A stretch of 64,000 nucleotides of DNA, taken from Proteus sp. FME41. Its GTDB lineage: Bacteria > Pseudomonadota > Gammaproteobacteria > Enterobacterales > Enterobacteriaceae. Location of the stretch: NCBI RefSeq assembly GCF_014897315.1, contig NZ_JABUYL010000002.1:1-64000 (forward strand), in the 5' to 3' direction. Each line of letters begins with the position of its first letter. The stretch's first letter is position 1. The notes beneath the pieces were generated by a model, which worked only from the letters and a program-made list of their open reading frames with translations, was not told where the DNA came from and made no database searches. Made by a program: the position numbers and the translations under genes. Below are positions 20,015-28,917 of the stretch, piece by piece.

Positions 20015-20030
20015 AAATAGAAAGGTAAAA

Positions 20031-20046
20031 GATCTAAATCACATTT
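20031..20046 (-). promoter_or_regulatory. CRP site upstream of kbaY
   Basis: Read on the minus strand the sequence is AAATGTGATTTAGATC, which matches the CRP consensus half and core at 15 of 16 positions. It lies just upstream of the AgaR-type inverted repeat, as expected for catabolite activation. At 20063-20078 there is a further AgaR-type repeat, GAAAGTAAATGAAAGG, also found exactly at 24588-24603. Confidence 0.7.
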
Positions 20047-20062
20047 TTATCCCCTTCGCACT

Positions 20063-20078
20063 GAAAGTAAATGAAAGG
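20063..20078. promoter_or_regulatory. AgaR-type repeat shared with the anSME promoter
   Basis: The 16-mer GAAAGTAAATGAAAGG occurs here, four bases past the stop of the DUF2264 gene, and again at 24588-24603 in front of the sulfatase-maturase gene. Both copies flank a CRP-like site. An exact 16-base repeat in two control regions of one pathway supports a common regulator. Confidence 0.65.
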
Positions 20079-20081
20079 TGA

Positions 20082-21557
20082 TTAGAAAAAATGCGCCATT
20101 TTAGAACTATAACTGGTGATCCCTTTGCGTAATAAATTATTCTTAGGTCGTCTTGACTGGCCTATCATGGTTTCAGTGACTTTTTGTACTACAGTTTGTT
20201 TTTCTAAACGGCGAGTTAATGGCGTTTGCTGAGTGGTATAATCTTCGCAAAAAATAACGGTTACCTCTTGCGTTGCTTTTACTCCAGTGACTAAAGCTTG
20301 AATCGCAGGAATTTCGAAACGAAAGTTATCTTTTTCTATGGGTAAAGGAAGCGAAGGTGTTTGCCATAAATTGATACGATCGGCACAATAAAGCGCGATA
20401 ATGACGGCACGTAATGACCAAAAACTGCTGGCAGGGCCGCTGTAGTTATCCACCAAACGAGGATCGTACGTAAACAATCCTTGTGTTGGTGCACCATTTT
20501 TTAATGCACCTTGAGAAATAAAATAACGCAAACTGCTTTCAAAGGCACGCTTGGCTTCACCGACTTTTACTGAAGGGCAATGTAAATCGACACCAGCCAA
20601 TAATGGCGCTGAAACAGCAAGCCGATAACAGGCACTACGACCAAAAAAAGGAATACCTTTTGGGGTCATAAAATAAAGGTAATGTTGATTAAAAGTATTA
20701 AGTGATTGAGTAATAAATGCCGTATCAAATTGAGGATCAATTTGCGCTAACCAATACAATGAATAGTAAAAACCCCACGCATTGTAGTAATCATAATTAC
20801 CTTTTGCTCCATCACGAAACCATCCATCACCAACATAAAACTCTTTTAATCGTTCATAACGCCAATGGGCAATGGTGTCTTTTCCTGTGAGTGATTTAAT
20901 AACAAATTGAACGGTAAGAGGAAAGAAATGCCAATTATTATCAACAATTTCACAGTGATTAACTTGTTCAAACCAAGCAATAATTTGTTGTTGTATTGCG
21001 GGTGTTAATGTATCCCAAACCCATTCACGGCTTATCCAAAGAGTCAGTGCTAAATCTGCTGCCTCACAAATTCGCTGATCGTAATTTTCAAGTTTTCCCC
21101 AATATCCTTTATGAAGCGGATCAGTGCCATGAATAAAGCTTTGTTTGATCATTAAGGGCAAATTAAATACTTGCTGGTTTAAACCCATCAAGGTGCTTTT
21201 TTTGCTACTGACAATCCATGCTGCCAATAAAGGAAGAACTCGACTCACTCCTTCAAGGGCATCTGTTCTGACGGTTTGTTGTCCAGGGCTACCAGGATAA
21301 TAAGCATGGGAGTAACCCCAGACTTGATAATGATGAAAAGCCTGAGTGACATACTGTGTCAACATTTCGCATAAAGAGAAAAGCGACTGATTTTCATCAT
21401 TAAAAAAATCAGTGATCGTTTTATCATAGCGACGATAAGCCGATTTTCTGACTAATCGTCGAATAATGTTTTCCTTAAATAAGCGTTGGTAGATTTCTAC
21501 GTTTGGGTGCTCATAAGGGAGTTTGGGACGTGCTGAAGATGCAATTTTAATAGCCAT
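20082..21557 (-). CDS. DUF2264 protein in glycosaminoglycan operon, probable glycan-active enzyme
   Basis: The 491-residue protein matches DUF2264: LPLLAAWIVSSKK, GTDPLHKGYWGKLENYDQRICEAADLAL, NNWHFFPLTV, and GDGWFRDGAKGNYDYYNAWGF. The helical repeats with conserved Trp, Tyr and Asp resemble (alpha/alpha)6-barrel glycoside hydrolases and lyases. To my recollection some DUF2264 members belong to CAZy GH154 (beta-glucuronidases). No signal peptide is present, so it should act in the cytoplasm. It lies between the sulfatase and kbaY on the same strand. I infer that it processes a chondroitin-derived oligosaccharide, perhaps saturated non-reducing-end fragments that GH105 cannot cut. The exact reaction is unknown. 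Confidence 0.7.
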   Translation of the reverse strand: MAIKIASSARPKLPYEHPNVEIYQRLFKENIIRRLVRKSAYRRYDKTITDFFNDENQSLFSLCEMLTQYVTQAFHHYQVWGYSHAYYPGSPGQQTVRTDALEGVSRVLPLLAAWIVSSKKSTLMGLNQQVFNLPLMIKQSFIHGTDPLHKGYWGKLENYDQRICEAADLALTLWISREWVWDTLTPAIQQQIIAWFEQVNHCEIVDNNWHFFPLTVQFVIKSLTGKDTIAHWRYERLKEFYVGDGWFRDGAKGNYDYYNAWGFYYSLYWLAQIDPQFDTAFITQSLNTFNQHYLYFMTPKGIPFFGRSACYRLAVSAPLLAGVDLHCPSVKVGEAKRAFESSLRYFISQGALKNGAPTQGLFTYDPRLVDNYSGPASSFWSLRAVIIALYCADRINLWQTPSLPLPIEKDNFRFEIPAIQALVTGVKATQEVTVIFCEDYTTQQTPLTRRLEKQTVVQKVTETMIGQSRRPKNNLLRKGITSYSSKMAHFF

Positions 21558-21611
21558 TTTCGTATCTCAGAAAAAAGACGCGTCCTTGCGAAACAAAACG
21601 GAAGTTGAATA

Positions 21612-23222
21612 TTAAGGTTTTGCAGAATCCACTAATATTTGATAGTGATCTTGTCCCCAAAGAACGGGCTTTGGCTTATCTTTGATCCACTGGTAATATG
21701 CATTTTTTAGCTCTGTCACTTTTTGTGGATTTTGTTTGGCAAGATCAATTGATTCAGCCGGATCGTTTTTATCGTTAAAAAGTTGAGGCTGATTTTTCCC
21801 ATCATCATAAAAATAAAGTGCCCATTCACCGTCACGTACAGCCCAAGCACCTTTAGAGAGTTTTTCTAAATTGGGATTTGTAGGCGGTGTTTTACGTTGA
21901 TAGGTTATCCATTGATGATATCCATGCCAAAACTCTTGGTTTTCTTCACTGTAATGTTTAGTGCCAGGACCTGCCCAATAAAGATAATGATGAGGAGATT
22001 TTGTTGTTTCACCTTTGAGTAAAGGCATGATGTTTTTCCCTTCAACATTTAGATTGTCAGGAACAGTAATACCTGCTGTTTGTAGTGCAGTTGGTAAAAT
22101 ATCAAGTGCGGAGATCATCTCATCACTTTTTGTACCTGCTGGAATAGTGCCGGGTTGATAGGCAATAAAAGGTACTCTGACCCCACCATTAAACATTTGT
22201 CCTTTAAAACCTCTGTCCATCGCATTCATTGGCATTGGTGATTCATTAACTGCGCCATTATCTGATAAGAAAAAGATAAGTGTATTTTCTAGCTCACCGT
22301 TTGCTTTTAGTTTCGCAAGAATTTGACCAATCCCTTCATCGGCGGCATTTAAAGCAGCAAAGTATTTATCTGCTTCAACATTACCTGTATTAAATTTTTC
22401 CATATATTTAGCAGGTGAAGCTTGCTCCAACGGAATATGGGGAACGCTATAGGAGAGGTTAATAAAGAATGGTTTATCTTTATGTTCATCAATAAACTTT
22501 AATGTTTCATCTGTTAAAAGATGTGTCGTGTAGCCCGGCGCTGGAACATTGACCCCATTACGCCAAAATGCAGGTGAATTCCATAACGCTACACCTGATG
22601 CATAATAGCTAAAGTCGTAATCGAAACCACGTTCATGGGGGGCATAGCCCGCTTCTGGTGTTGAGATCATATTGTCGTGATAATCGCGAGTTTGCTTACT
22701 TTCATTAATTTTCGGTTTGCGGATCACCTTTGCATTATGCCATTTTCCAATACTAGCAGTGGCATAGCCATTTTCTTGGAAAAGTGCAGGCAATAGCTTG
22801 ATATCTTGTGGGATCCCTAAGATGGCATCATCATTACTGTAAGTACCAAAGCTTGCAGGAGAACGCCCCGTAAAAATACCGGCTCGAGAAGGGCCACAAA
22901 CAGGATGAGCAACAAATGCATTAGTCATTTTGGCACCATTTATTGCCATTTCACTGACATTTGGCATTGCAATGCGTGCGGCTTCAACCATTTTATTGAT
23001 GTCGCCTTCATAACGTGGCGGTGTAGGTCTTTGTGCTAATGCATCAACATCTAAAGTATCCAGTACAAAATCAAGTTGCCCTGTTCCTAAATCATCCATC
23101 ACTATGAGTAAAATATTTGGCTTTTCAGGTGTGCCACCTGCATTGGCAGAGATTGGGATACTTAAGCAGGACGTAGCAATTAGCCCCGCGAATAAGCTTT
23201 TTTTAACAAAAGGTAAGGTCAC
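21612..23222 (-). CDS. Periplasmic sulfatase, formylglycine type, Sec signal peptide
   Basis: The 536-residue protein has a Sec signal peptide (VKKSLFAGLIATSCLSIPISANA), then NILLIVMDDLGTGQ with metal-binding Asp pair, and the sulfatase signature CGPSRAGIFTGR with Cys109 as the residue oxidised to formylglycine. Later come SIGKWHNA, HIPLEQASP and FLSDNG. It removes O-sulfate from chondroitin oligosaccharides. Which position (4-O, 6-O or uronate 2-O) cannot be told. Translation starts at GTG with GGAG seven bases before. It directly follows the maturase gene needed for its active site. P. vulgaris has long been known to make chondro-4- and chondro-6-sulfatases, and this may be one of them. Confidence 0.88.
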   Translation of the reverse strand: MTLPFVKKSLFAGLIATSCLSIPISANAGGTPEKPNILLIVMDDLGTGQLDFVLDTLDVDALAQRPTPPRYEGDINKMVEAARIAMPNVSEMAINGAKMTNAFVAHPVCGPSRAGIFTGRSPASFGTYSNDDAILGIPQDIKLLPALFQENGYATASIGKWHNAKVIRKPKINESKQTRDYHDNMISTPEAGYAPHERGFDYDFSYYASGVALWNSPAFWRNGVNVPAPGYTTHLLTDETLKFIDEHKDKPFFINLSYSVPHIPLEQASPAKYMEKFNTGNVEADKYFAALNAADEGIGQILAKLKANGELENTLIFFLSDNGAVNESPMPMNAMDRGFKGQMFNGGVRVPFIAYQPGTIPAGTKSDEMISALDILPTALQTAGITVPDNLNVEGKNIMPLLKGETTKSPHHYLYWAGPGTKHYSEENQEFWHGYHQWITYQRKTPPTNPNLEKLSKGAWAVRDGEWALYFYDDGKNQPQLFNDKNDPAESIDLAKQNPQKVTELKNAYYQWIKDKPKPVLWGQDHYQILVDSAKP

Positions 23223-23262
23223 GGATTGTCTCCAGAATAAATAAGATAAAATAAAAATCAGG

Positions 23263-24498
23263 TTATTTTTGATAATTTCTTTTCATCGCAGGAAGCGCAT
23301 CACTGGCGAGTCCTCCTTGCGAAATCGCTTGTTGCATTAATTGCATGCCTATCGCGGTATGATGAAATATTTTTTTATAAGAGCGACAGAGATAGTTATG
23401 ACGATGTTTTTCGCCTTCAATAGCAACAATGCGATGTTTTGGGCAACCGCCATAACATAAGCTTTGTACTTCACACTGTTTACAAAGATTGGTTTGTTTA
23501 TCGTATTTATTTTGACCAAAGCGTTGTTGTTGTTTTGACGTCACTAAACGCGCGAGACTATTTTGGTGGATATTGCCTAAATTATTAGCAGGGTAAACAT
23601 AGTGATCACAAGAATAAACATCGCCATTGGCTTCAATGATCAATGCCTGACCACAAGTTTTAGATTGAATACAGGTTGATGCGGGATAGCCCATCCATGT
23701 GCCTAATAAACTATCAAATAAGCGAATATAGATTTTCCCGATATCGCCTTGTCGTACCCATTCATCAAATACTTCAGCCATAAATTGTCCGTAGCCTTCA
23801 GCTGGAACAGAAAATGGTGCTAATTGTGCATTGGGGCCTGGCGCGTAATGTCCACCGTGAGTATGAGGAAAGCGCCTATCGACTTCAACAATGGGAATAA
23901 ATTGAAAGAAGGTTGAACCTAACGCTTTTAAGGCTTGATAAGTCTCTTTTCCTTTATTCCAGTTTTGGTCGTTAACAACGGTGAGTGTATTAAATTCGAC
24001 ACCATATTCATTGAGTAGCTTAATTGCTCGTTTCACTCTTTCAAAAGTAGGACTTCCATTGACGGAAATACGATATTTATCGTGAACCGCTTCAATACCA
24101 TCAATTGAAACCCCTAATAGGAAATGATTATCAGCAAAGAATTTCGCCCATTGGCGATTAATGGCTATCGCATTAGTTTGTACACTGTTTGTAATTGTCT
24201 TACCGTTAGCAAACAACTTTTGATATTTGACGACTTGTTCAAAGAAAGCTAATCCTGCAAGCGTTGGCTCTCCGCCTTGCCAAGAAAAATCAATCTGATC
24301 GCCACTGTGTGACTGGATATAGTCTTTAATATAACGACGAAGCACTCCATCAGGCATTACGGTATGGCCTGCTTCTTTAACGTCATCTTGAAAAATATTT
24401 TCTTTTTCCAGATAAAAACAGTATTCACACTTAATATTACAGTGGTAGCTTGTGGGTTTTGCCATTATATGAAAATAAGCAGGTTGATTTAACGCCAT
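23263..24498 (-). CDS. Anaerobic sulfatase-maturating enzyme (radical SAM)
   Basis: The 411-residue protein begins with AYFHIMAKPTSYHCNIKCEYCFYLEK. The CxxxCxxC motif (Cys20, Cys24, Cys27) binds the radical-SAM iron-sulfur cluster. It then has DFSWQGGEPTLAG and a C-terminal SPASM region with further cysteines (CGQALIIEANGDVYSCDHYV, CKQCEVQSLCYGGCPKHR). It converts the active-site Cys of sulfatases to formylglycine before export, with or without oxygen. It is the first gene of the minus-strand operon and lies 40 bases before the sulfatase start. The second sulfatase at 45-46.7 kb presumably depends on it as well. Confidence 0.93.
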   Translation of the reverse strand: MALNQPAYFHIMAKPTSYHCNIKCEYCFYLEKENIFQDDVKEAGHTVMPDGVLRRYIKDYIQSHSGDQIDFSWQGGEPTLAGLAFFEQVVKYQKLFANGKTITNSVQTNAIAINRQWAKFFADNHFLLGVSIDGIEAVHDKYRISVNGSPTFERVKRAIKLLNEYGVEFNTLTVVNDQNWNKGKETYQALKALGSTFFQFIPIVEVDRRFPHTHGGHYAPGPNAQLAPFSVPAEGYGQFMAEVFDEWVRQGDIGKIYIRLFDSLLGTWMGYPASTCIQSKTCGQALIIEANGDVYSCDHYVYPANNLGNIHQNSLARLVTSKQQQRFGQNKYDKQTNLCKQCEVQSLCYGGCPKHRIVAIEGEKHRHNYLCRSYKKIFHHTAIGMQLMQQAISQGGLASDALPAMKRNYQK

Positions 24499-24560
24499 TA
24501 GTCATTTCCTGAGTTTCTTTTTTATCCTGTTACATTACGTAAATTTTATCAAAACAAAAG

Positions 24561-24603
24561 AGATTAAAATCACAAATACGAAATAACGAAAGTAAATGAA
24601 AGG
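24561..24603. promoter_or_regulatory. CRP-like site plus AgaR-type repeats before the sulfatase-maturase operon
   Basis: On the minus strand ATTTGTGATTTTAATCT (24561-24577) resembles a CRP site. Next to it the plus strand reads ACGAAATAACGAAAG then TAAATGAAAGG (24579-24603), three spaced GAAA repeats of the AgaR type. Further CGAAAG and CTTTCG hexamers lie at about 24610 and 24645. The gap 24499-25032 holds both divergent promoters and no gene. Confidence 0.6.
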
Positions 24604-24920
24604 TTTTATCGAAAGACTAGAGCTTGAATCTTCGATTAAAATACTTTCGATTTGATACTATTTCATATTCTATTGACTATTTGAGCTATTTTTTTTATTT
24701 GTTTTTCGAAAAGAAATGAATGTGGTGAAGCTTTAGTCTGTGTTTTCTTAAATATAGTAGAGTTAAATCTAGATTATGGTGTTTTATCTAGCTATATATG
24801 GTGTAATCATAAGTATAGCATTGCGTTATATCATTTTATTTATTGGAAACTGATAGCCTCAAGGCTATGATTGAAATGACACGAAAATAATCGTAAGCAA
24901 TCGACAATGATTCGAAACTT

Positions 24921-24936
24921 TGTGAAAGAGATCAAA
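24921..24936. promoter_or_regulatory. CRP-like site upstream of agaR
   Basis: TGTGAAAGAGATCAAA fits TGTGA-N6-TCACA at eight of ten positions. A -10-like TAAAAT lies at 24962-24967, placing the site near a class II activating position. It precedes the AgaR-type repeats at 24987-25019. Confidence 0.55.
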
Positions 24937-24986
24937 AGTTTTGTTTTTTTGCATTGTCGGTTAAAATTAGCGTAGTAAACTACATT

Positions 24987-25019
24987 CGAAATCAAACGAA
25001 AGTTATTCTTTTGGTTTCG
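24987..25019. promoter_or_regulatory. AgaR-type operator directly before agaR
   Basis: CGAAATCAAACGAAAG (24987-25002) and the opposed CTTTTGGTTTCG (25008-25019) form an imperfect inverted repeat ending two bases before the ribosome binding site. Another CGAAAG overlaps the agaR start region. This suggests autoregulation and repression of the whole plus-strand aga operon. Confidence 0.7.
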
Positions 25020-25032
25020 TAAGGAGACGAAA

Positions 25033-25812
25033 GTGAAAGCGGCAGTTGAGAGGCGTATGGAAATCTTCGATATGGTAAGCCAACAAGGTAAAGCCAGAGT
25101 CGAAGATCTCGCTGAATTATTTAAAGTCTCAAGTGTCACTATCCGCAGCGATCTAAGTTTTCTTGAGAAAAATGGTTATATCGTTCGCTCTCATGGTGCA
25201 GCAATTCCGAATACGGGATTTATTGCTGAAATGAGTATCCACGAAAAACGTGGACAAAATGCGGGCATAAAAACATTAATTGGGAAAGCTGCCGCAACGC
25301 TGATAAAGGATGGAGACACCGTCATTCTTGACTCGGGGACTACTACTCGCGAAATCGCGACGCATTTAAAGTCGCGTGAAAATGTAGTGGTCATGACTAA
25401 CGGTCTGGATGTCGCAATGGAGTTAGCAAATACCTCAGGTGTTGAAGTATTAATGACCGGCGGTGTATTGCGAAAAAGTGCGTTGTCTTTTTCAGGCTCT
25501 CAAGCTGAAAATAGCCTTAGAAATTATCGTTTTGATAAGGTTTTTCTGGGGGTTGACGGATTCGATTTACGTGTTGGTATCACTACACATAATGAACAGG
25601 AAGCCAGTCTTAACCGTTTAATGTGTGATATCTCAGAAACGATTATTGCGGTTGCAGATTCTACGAAATTCAGTAAGCGCAGTTGTCATATGATCAGAGA
25701 ATTTGGTGATATTGATATATTAGTGACCGATTCGGGTATTCCTGAAGAGTATATTCAGGAACTGAAAGATCACAAAATCGAACTTATTATCGTTGACGAT
25801 AAGGCATCGTAA
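25033..25812 (+). CDS. agaR: DeoR-family repressor AgaR of amino-sugar/glycosaminoglycan genes
   Basis: The 259-residue protein has a DeoR winged helix at the N-terminus (RMEIFDMVSQQGKARVEDLAELFKVSSVTIRSDLSFLEKNG) and a sugar-phosphate-binding C-domain (DGDTVILDSGTTTREIA, VMTNGLDVAMELA, LMTGGVLRKSALSFSG). The start is GTG at 25033 with AAGGAG six bases upstream. In E. coli AgaR represses the aga/gam genes and is released by an amino-sugar phosphate. Here it heads the operon, and matching repeats precede all three pathway transcription units, so it is the likely master regulator. Confidence 0.92.
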   Translation: MKAAVERRMEIFDMVSQQGKARVEDLAELFKVSSVTIRSDLSFLEKNGYIVRSHGAAIPNTGFIAEMSIHEKRGQNAGIKTLIGKAAATLIKDGDTVILDSGTTTREIATHLKSRENVVVMTNGLDVAMELANTSGVEVLMTGGVLRKSALSFSGSQAENSLRNYRFDKVFLGVDGFDLRVGITTHNEQEASLNRLMCDISETIIAVADSTKFSKRSCHMIREFGDIDILVTDSGIPEEYIQELKDHKIELIIVDDKAS

Positions 25813-25815
25813 TTT

Positions 25816-25860
25816 ACTAACTCCATTAGCAGCACCGCCGGTGTTGATTGTGGAGTTAGT
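25816..25860 (+). promoter_or_regulatory. Stem-loop that sequesters the kbaZ ribosome binding site
   Basis: ACTAACTCCA (25816-25825) pairs perfectly with TGGAGTTAGT (25851-25860), and an inner CACCG/CGGTG stem (25833-25843) stacks in the loop. The right arm holds GGAG, the only ribosome binding site candidate for kbaZ, 11 bases before its ATG. It may limit kbaZ translation or act as a processing site between agaR and the metabolic genes. Confidence 0.6.
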
Positions 25861-25866
25861 ATTTAA

Positions 25867-27147
25867 ATGCATCCTTTAGAAAAGATTGTTCAGCAACATA
25901 AATCAGGCAAACAGAATGGTATTTATTCTGTTTGTTCTGCCCACCCTTTAGTAATAGAAGCAGCTCTATTGCAGGCGCTGGATAATGATTCCTTTCTGCT
26001 GATTGAAGCCACCTCTAACCAGGTTGATCAGTTTGGTGGTTATACGGGAATGACTCCCGCTGACTTTTACCAATATGTCACTGAACAAGCTGAAAATATC
26101 GGTTTTCCTGTTGAAAAACTAATCCTTGGCGGAGACCATTTAGGGCCAAATCGTTGGCAGCATCTTAACGCTAAAGAGGCGATGGCCAATGCAGATGTGT
26201 TAATTGCGCATTATGTTGCCGCCGGTTTCAAAAAGATCCATCTAGATTGCAGTATGTCTTGTGCTGACGATCCCTCCCCGTTAACTGATGAGATTGTTGC
26301 ATCTCGTGCAGCACGCCTTGCAGTGATCGCAGAAAATACCGCAAAAGAAACATTTGATATAAGTGATATTGTCTATGTTGTTGGTACGGAAGTGCCTGTA
26401 CCCGGCGGTGCAGCTGAAGAGCTTGATACTGTTGAAGTGACTTCGCCAGATGCCGCGCGTAAAACATTAGAATGTCATCGCCAAGCTTTTCAACAGGCGG
26501 GTGTCGCGGACTGTTGGGAGCGGGTCATTGGCTTAGTTGTTCAACCCGGTGTTGAATTTGATCATACCGGTATCATTGATTACCAATCTGAAGAAGCACA
26601 AGCATTAAGCCAAGTGGTTAATGATTACCCTCATATTATCTTTGAAGCACACTCTACGGATTATCAAACTAAAGAGGCTTATCAACAATTAGTTCATGAC
26701 CACTTTGCTATTTTAAAAGTTGGGCCTGCGCTCACATTTGCTATGCGTGAAGGTTTATATGCACTTTGCGCAATTGAAGAGACATTATTTCCGCAAGAAC
26801 AGTGTTCTAAATTGCGTGAAAAAATGGAACAACTGATGTGTCGTGAACCGGGCTTTTGGCAAAAATACTATCATGGTGATGAACGTCAACAAGCCTTTGC
26901 TCGTGTATATAGTTTTAGTGATCGTATTCGCTATTACTGGCCTGATGCTGAAATTAATGCCGCTATCGACATACTAATGGATAACTTATCCGCTAAACCT
27001 ATTCCATTACCGTTATTGAGCCAATACCTGCCTTATCAATTTACCCAATTTAGAGAAGGTATGATTGACGGCTCTCCTGAATCTTTTGTTATTGCGAAAA
27101 TTCGTGATGTGTTATCGGTGTATGCCGATGCGTGCTATGTCCATTAA
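25867..27147 (+). CDS. kbaZ: Tagatose-1,6-bisphosphate aldolase subunit KbaZ
   Basis: The 426-residue length equals that of E. coli KbaZ. Typical stretches are [60 protein letters not shown] and [18 protein letters not shown]. KbaZ is a non-catalytic or chaperone-like partner needed for full activity and stability of KbaY, which is encoded in the divergent operon. It follows agaR after a stem-loop and precedes agaS by 12 bases. Confidence 0.93.
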   Translation: MHPLEKIVQQHKSGKQNGIYSVCSAHPLVIEAALLQALDNDSFLLIEATSNQVDQFGGYTGMTPADFYQYVTEQAENIGFPVEKLILGGDHLGPNRWQHLNAKEAMANADVLIAHYVAAGFKKIHLDCSMSCADDPSPLTDEIVASRAARLAVIAENTAKETFDISDIVYVVGTEVPVPGGAAEELDTVEVTSPDAARKTLECHRQAFQQAGVADCWERVIGLVVQPGVEFDHTGIIDYQSEEAQALSQVVNDYPHIIFEAHSTDYQTKEAYQQLVHDHFAILKVGPALTFAMREGLYALCAIEETLFPQEQCSKLREKMEQLMCREPGFWQKYYHGDERQQAFARVYSFSDRIRYYWPDAEINAAIDILMDNLSAKPIPLPLLSQYLPYQFTQFREGMIDGSPESFVIAKIRDVLSVYADACYVH

Positions 27148-27159
27148 TTGAGGGAAACC

Positions 27160-28350
27160 ATGGAATATTTAAGCTATCAGACCGCTGAATTAGAGCAACT
27201 GAATGCATTTTGGACTGCGAAAGAAATTGAGCAACAACCCGAATGCTGGAAGAAAACATGGCTGTCAGTGAAAGAAAAACGTGCTGAAATTGATGCCTTT
27301 TTAGATAAAGCACTTGCAGTGCCTCATGCCCGAATTATTCTGACGGGGGCGGGGACCTCTGCTTTTGCTGGAAAGGCATTAGCCCCAATTTTAAGTGGCC
27401 ATACAAAACGTCGAGTGGATGCGATTGCAACAACCGATTTAGTGGCTGATCCACAAGAATATTTGGCTGAAGATATCCCGACATTATTAATCTCTTTCGC
27501 ACGTTCGGGCAATAGCCCGGAAAGTGTGGCGGCGCTAGATGTTGCGACCGAATGTTTATCACAGTGCTATCACTTGGTGCTGACGTGTAATCCCAATGGC
27601 AAGCTTTATGAATATTGTCAAAAAAACAGCAGTGCATTGGCGTTATTGATGCCTGAAGAGTCAAATGACCGTTCTTTAGCGATGACCTCTAGCTTTTCAT
27701 CCATGATGATGGCGGCGGTAACCCTCTTTTTAGGTGAAAACGTATTTAGTGAATCTATCGCTCCCTTCTTTAGTGACTATAAAGCGCAGTTTGATAAAGC
27801 TAATCAGGTTATTCGTGATAAATACGCCGGTAAATTTAAACGGGTAATTTATCTTGGAAGTGGTGGATTACAAGGGCTGGCACAAGAAGCAGCATTAAAA
27901 ATGTTAGAGCTAACCGCAGGTAAAGTGGTTGCGAGCTTTGATACCCCATTAGGTTTTCGACATGGACCTAAGTCTATCGTCAATAAAGAAACGTTAGTGG
28001 TAATGTTTTTCTCTAATGACCCTTATACACGTCAATACGAGACTGACTTATTACGAGAGGTTATTCACGATAATGCATCAGGTAAGGTGATCGCGATCAC
28101 CGCACGAAATGATAACGCTTTCTCACCAGAGAGTTTTGTTTATATTCCTGCGTTAGAGAGCTGTTCCGATGTGGCGCTATTGTTCCCCTACTTGATGTTG
28201 GCGCAATCATTCGCATTTCACAGTTCCATTGCACTAGGGAATACGCCTGATAACCCGTCTCCGACAGGAGAAATCAATCGTGTTGTACAAGGCGTCACAA
28301 TTTATCCGTTCTCATACAAAAAAGACGACACACAGTCTGCTTTAAATTAA
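27160..28350 (+). CDS. agaS: Galactosamine-6-phosphate deaminase/isomerase AgaS
   Basis: The 396-residue protein has two SIS sugar-isomerase domains: RIILTGAGTSAFAGKALAP and LISFARSGNSPESVAALD in the first, VIYLGSGGLQGLAQEAALKMLELTAGKVVA and GFRHGPKSIVN in the second. AgaS converts galactosamine 6-phosphate into tagatose 6-phosphate and ammonia. The start at 27160 (MEYLSYQ) is preferred over a TTG four codons earlier because GAGGG lies just before it. It sits between kbaZ and the PTS genes. Confidence 0.9.
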   Translation: MEYLSYQTAELEQLNAFWTAKEIEQQPECWKKTWLSVKEKRAEIDAFLDKALAVPHARIILTGAGTSAFAGKALAPILSGHTKRRVDAIATTDLVADPQEYLAEDIPTLLISFARSGNSPESVAALDVATECLSQCYHLVLTCNPNGKLYEYCQKNSSALALLMPEESNDRSLAMTSSFSSMMMAAVTLFLGENVFSESIAPFFSDYKAQFDKANQVIRDKYAGKFKRVIYLGSGGLQGLAQEAALKMLELTAGKVVASFDTPLGFRHGPKSIVNKETLVVMFFSNDPYTRQYETDLLREVIHDNASGKVIAITARNDNAFSPESFVYIPALESCSDVALLFPYLMLAQSFAFHSSIALGNTPDNPSPTGEINRVVQGVTIYPFSYKKDDTQSALN

Positions 28351-28374
28351 TAAAATATAATAAGAGAGCTAATC

Positions 28375-28869
28375 ATGAACACACCGAATATTGTCTGGAC
28401 CCGCATTGATGAACGTTTACTCCATGGTCAAATCCGCATTACCTGGGGTAAACATACTGAAGCAAACCTGATTTTAGTGGCTAATGATGACGCAGCAGAA
28501 GGCCCTAATGCCGCATTCATGCAAGCTGGAATGAAAGCATCAGCAGGTGGTGAATATGCTGTTCGCTTTTTCTCTATTCAAAAAACGATTGATGTAATTA
28601 GTAAAGCCGCTCCTCGCCAGAAAATTTTTGTTTTGTGTAATAACCCGACAGATGTTGCTCGTTTAGTGGAAGGCGGCGTGCCTATTACCCACTGTAATGT
28701 AGGCAATATGCATTTTCATGAAGGGAAACGCCAAATCGCAAAAACCGTATCGGTCAATGATACGGATATTGATGCATTTAAAAGCCTTGTAGCAAACGGC
28801 GTGACTTGCACAATTCAAAATACCCCCGATCAGACACCTGTTGATGTGCTAGCACTCGCATCAGCTTGA
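28375..28869 (+). CDS. agaV: PTS IIB component, mannose family (AgaV-like)
   Basis: The 164-residue protein starts IVWTRIDERLLHGQIRITWGK, with His17 in the RLLHGQ motif as the phosphorylated residue of mannose-family IIB proteins. It passes phosphate from IIA (AgaF) to the sugar entering through the IIC-IID channel. It is the first of the four PTS genes. The substrate in E. coli is N-acetylgalactosamine. Here the incoming sugar may be an unsaturated chondroitin disaccharide, as inferred from the cytoplasmic GH105 enzyme. Confidence 0.88.
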   Translation: MNTPNIVWTRIDERLLHGQIRITWGKHTEANLILVANDDAAEGPNAAFMQAGMKASAGGEYAVRFFSIQKTIDVISKAAPRQKIFVLCNNPTDVARLVEGGVPITHCNVGNMHFHEGKRQIAKTVSVNDTDIDAFKSLVANGVTCTIQNTPDQTPVDVLALASA

Positions 28870-28886
28870 TGGTTCCCTGAGCAAAA

Positions 28887-28906
28887 AAACCTGCATTAGC
28901 AGGTTT
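28887..28906 (+). promoter_or_regulatory. Intergenic stem-loop before the PTS IIC gene
   Basis: AAACCTGC and GCAGGTTT form an eight-base perfect stem with an ATTA loop. It lies between agaV and agaW, and the IIC ribosome binding site GAGG directly follows it. It lacks a T-tail, so message processing or translation decoupling is likelier than termination. Confidence 0.5.
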
Positions 28907-28917
28907 GAGGATTATTT

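Noticed and set aside
24840-25139. 99-residue minus-strand frame over the agaR start
   Set aside because: It runs antisense through the agaR operator and coding start and has no ribosome binding site or family resemblance.
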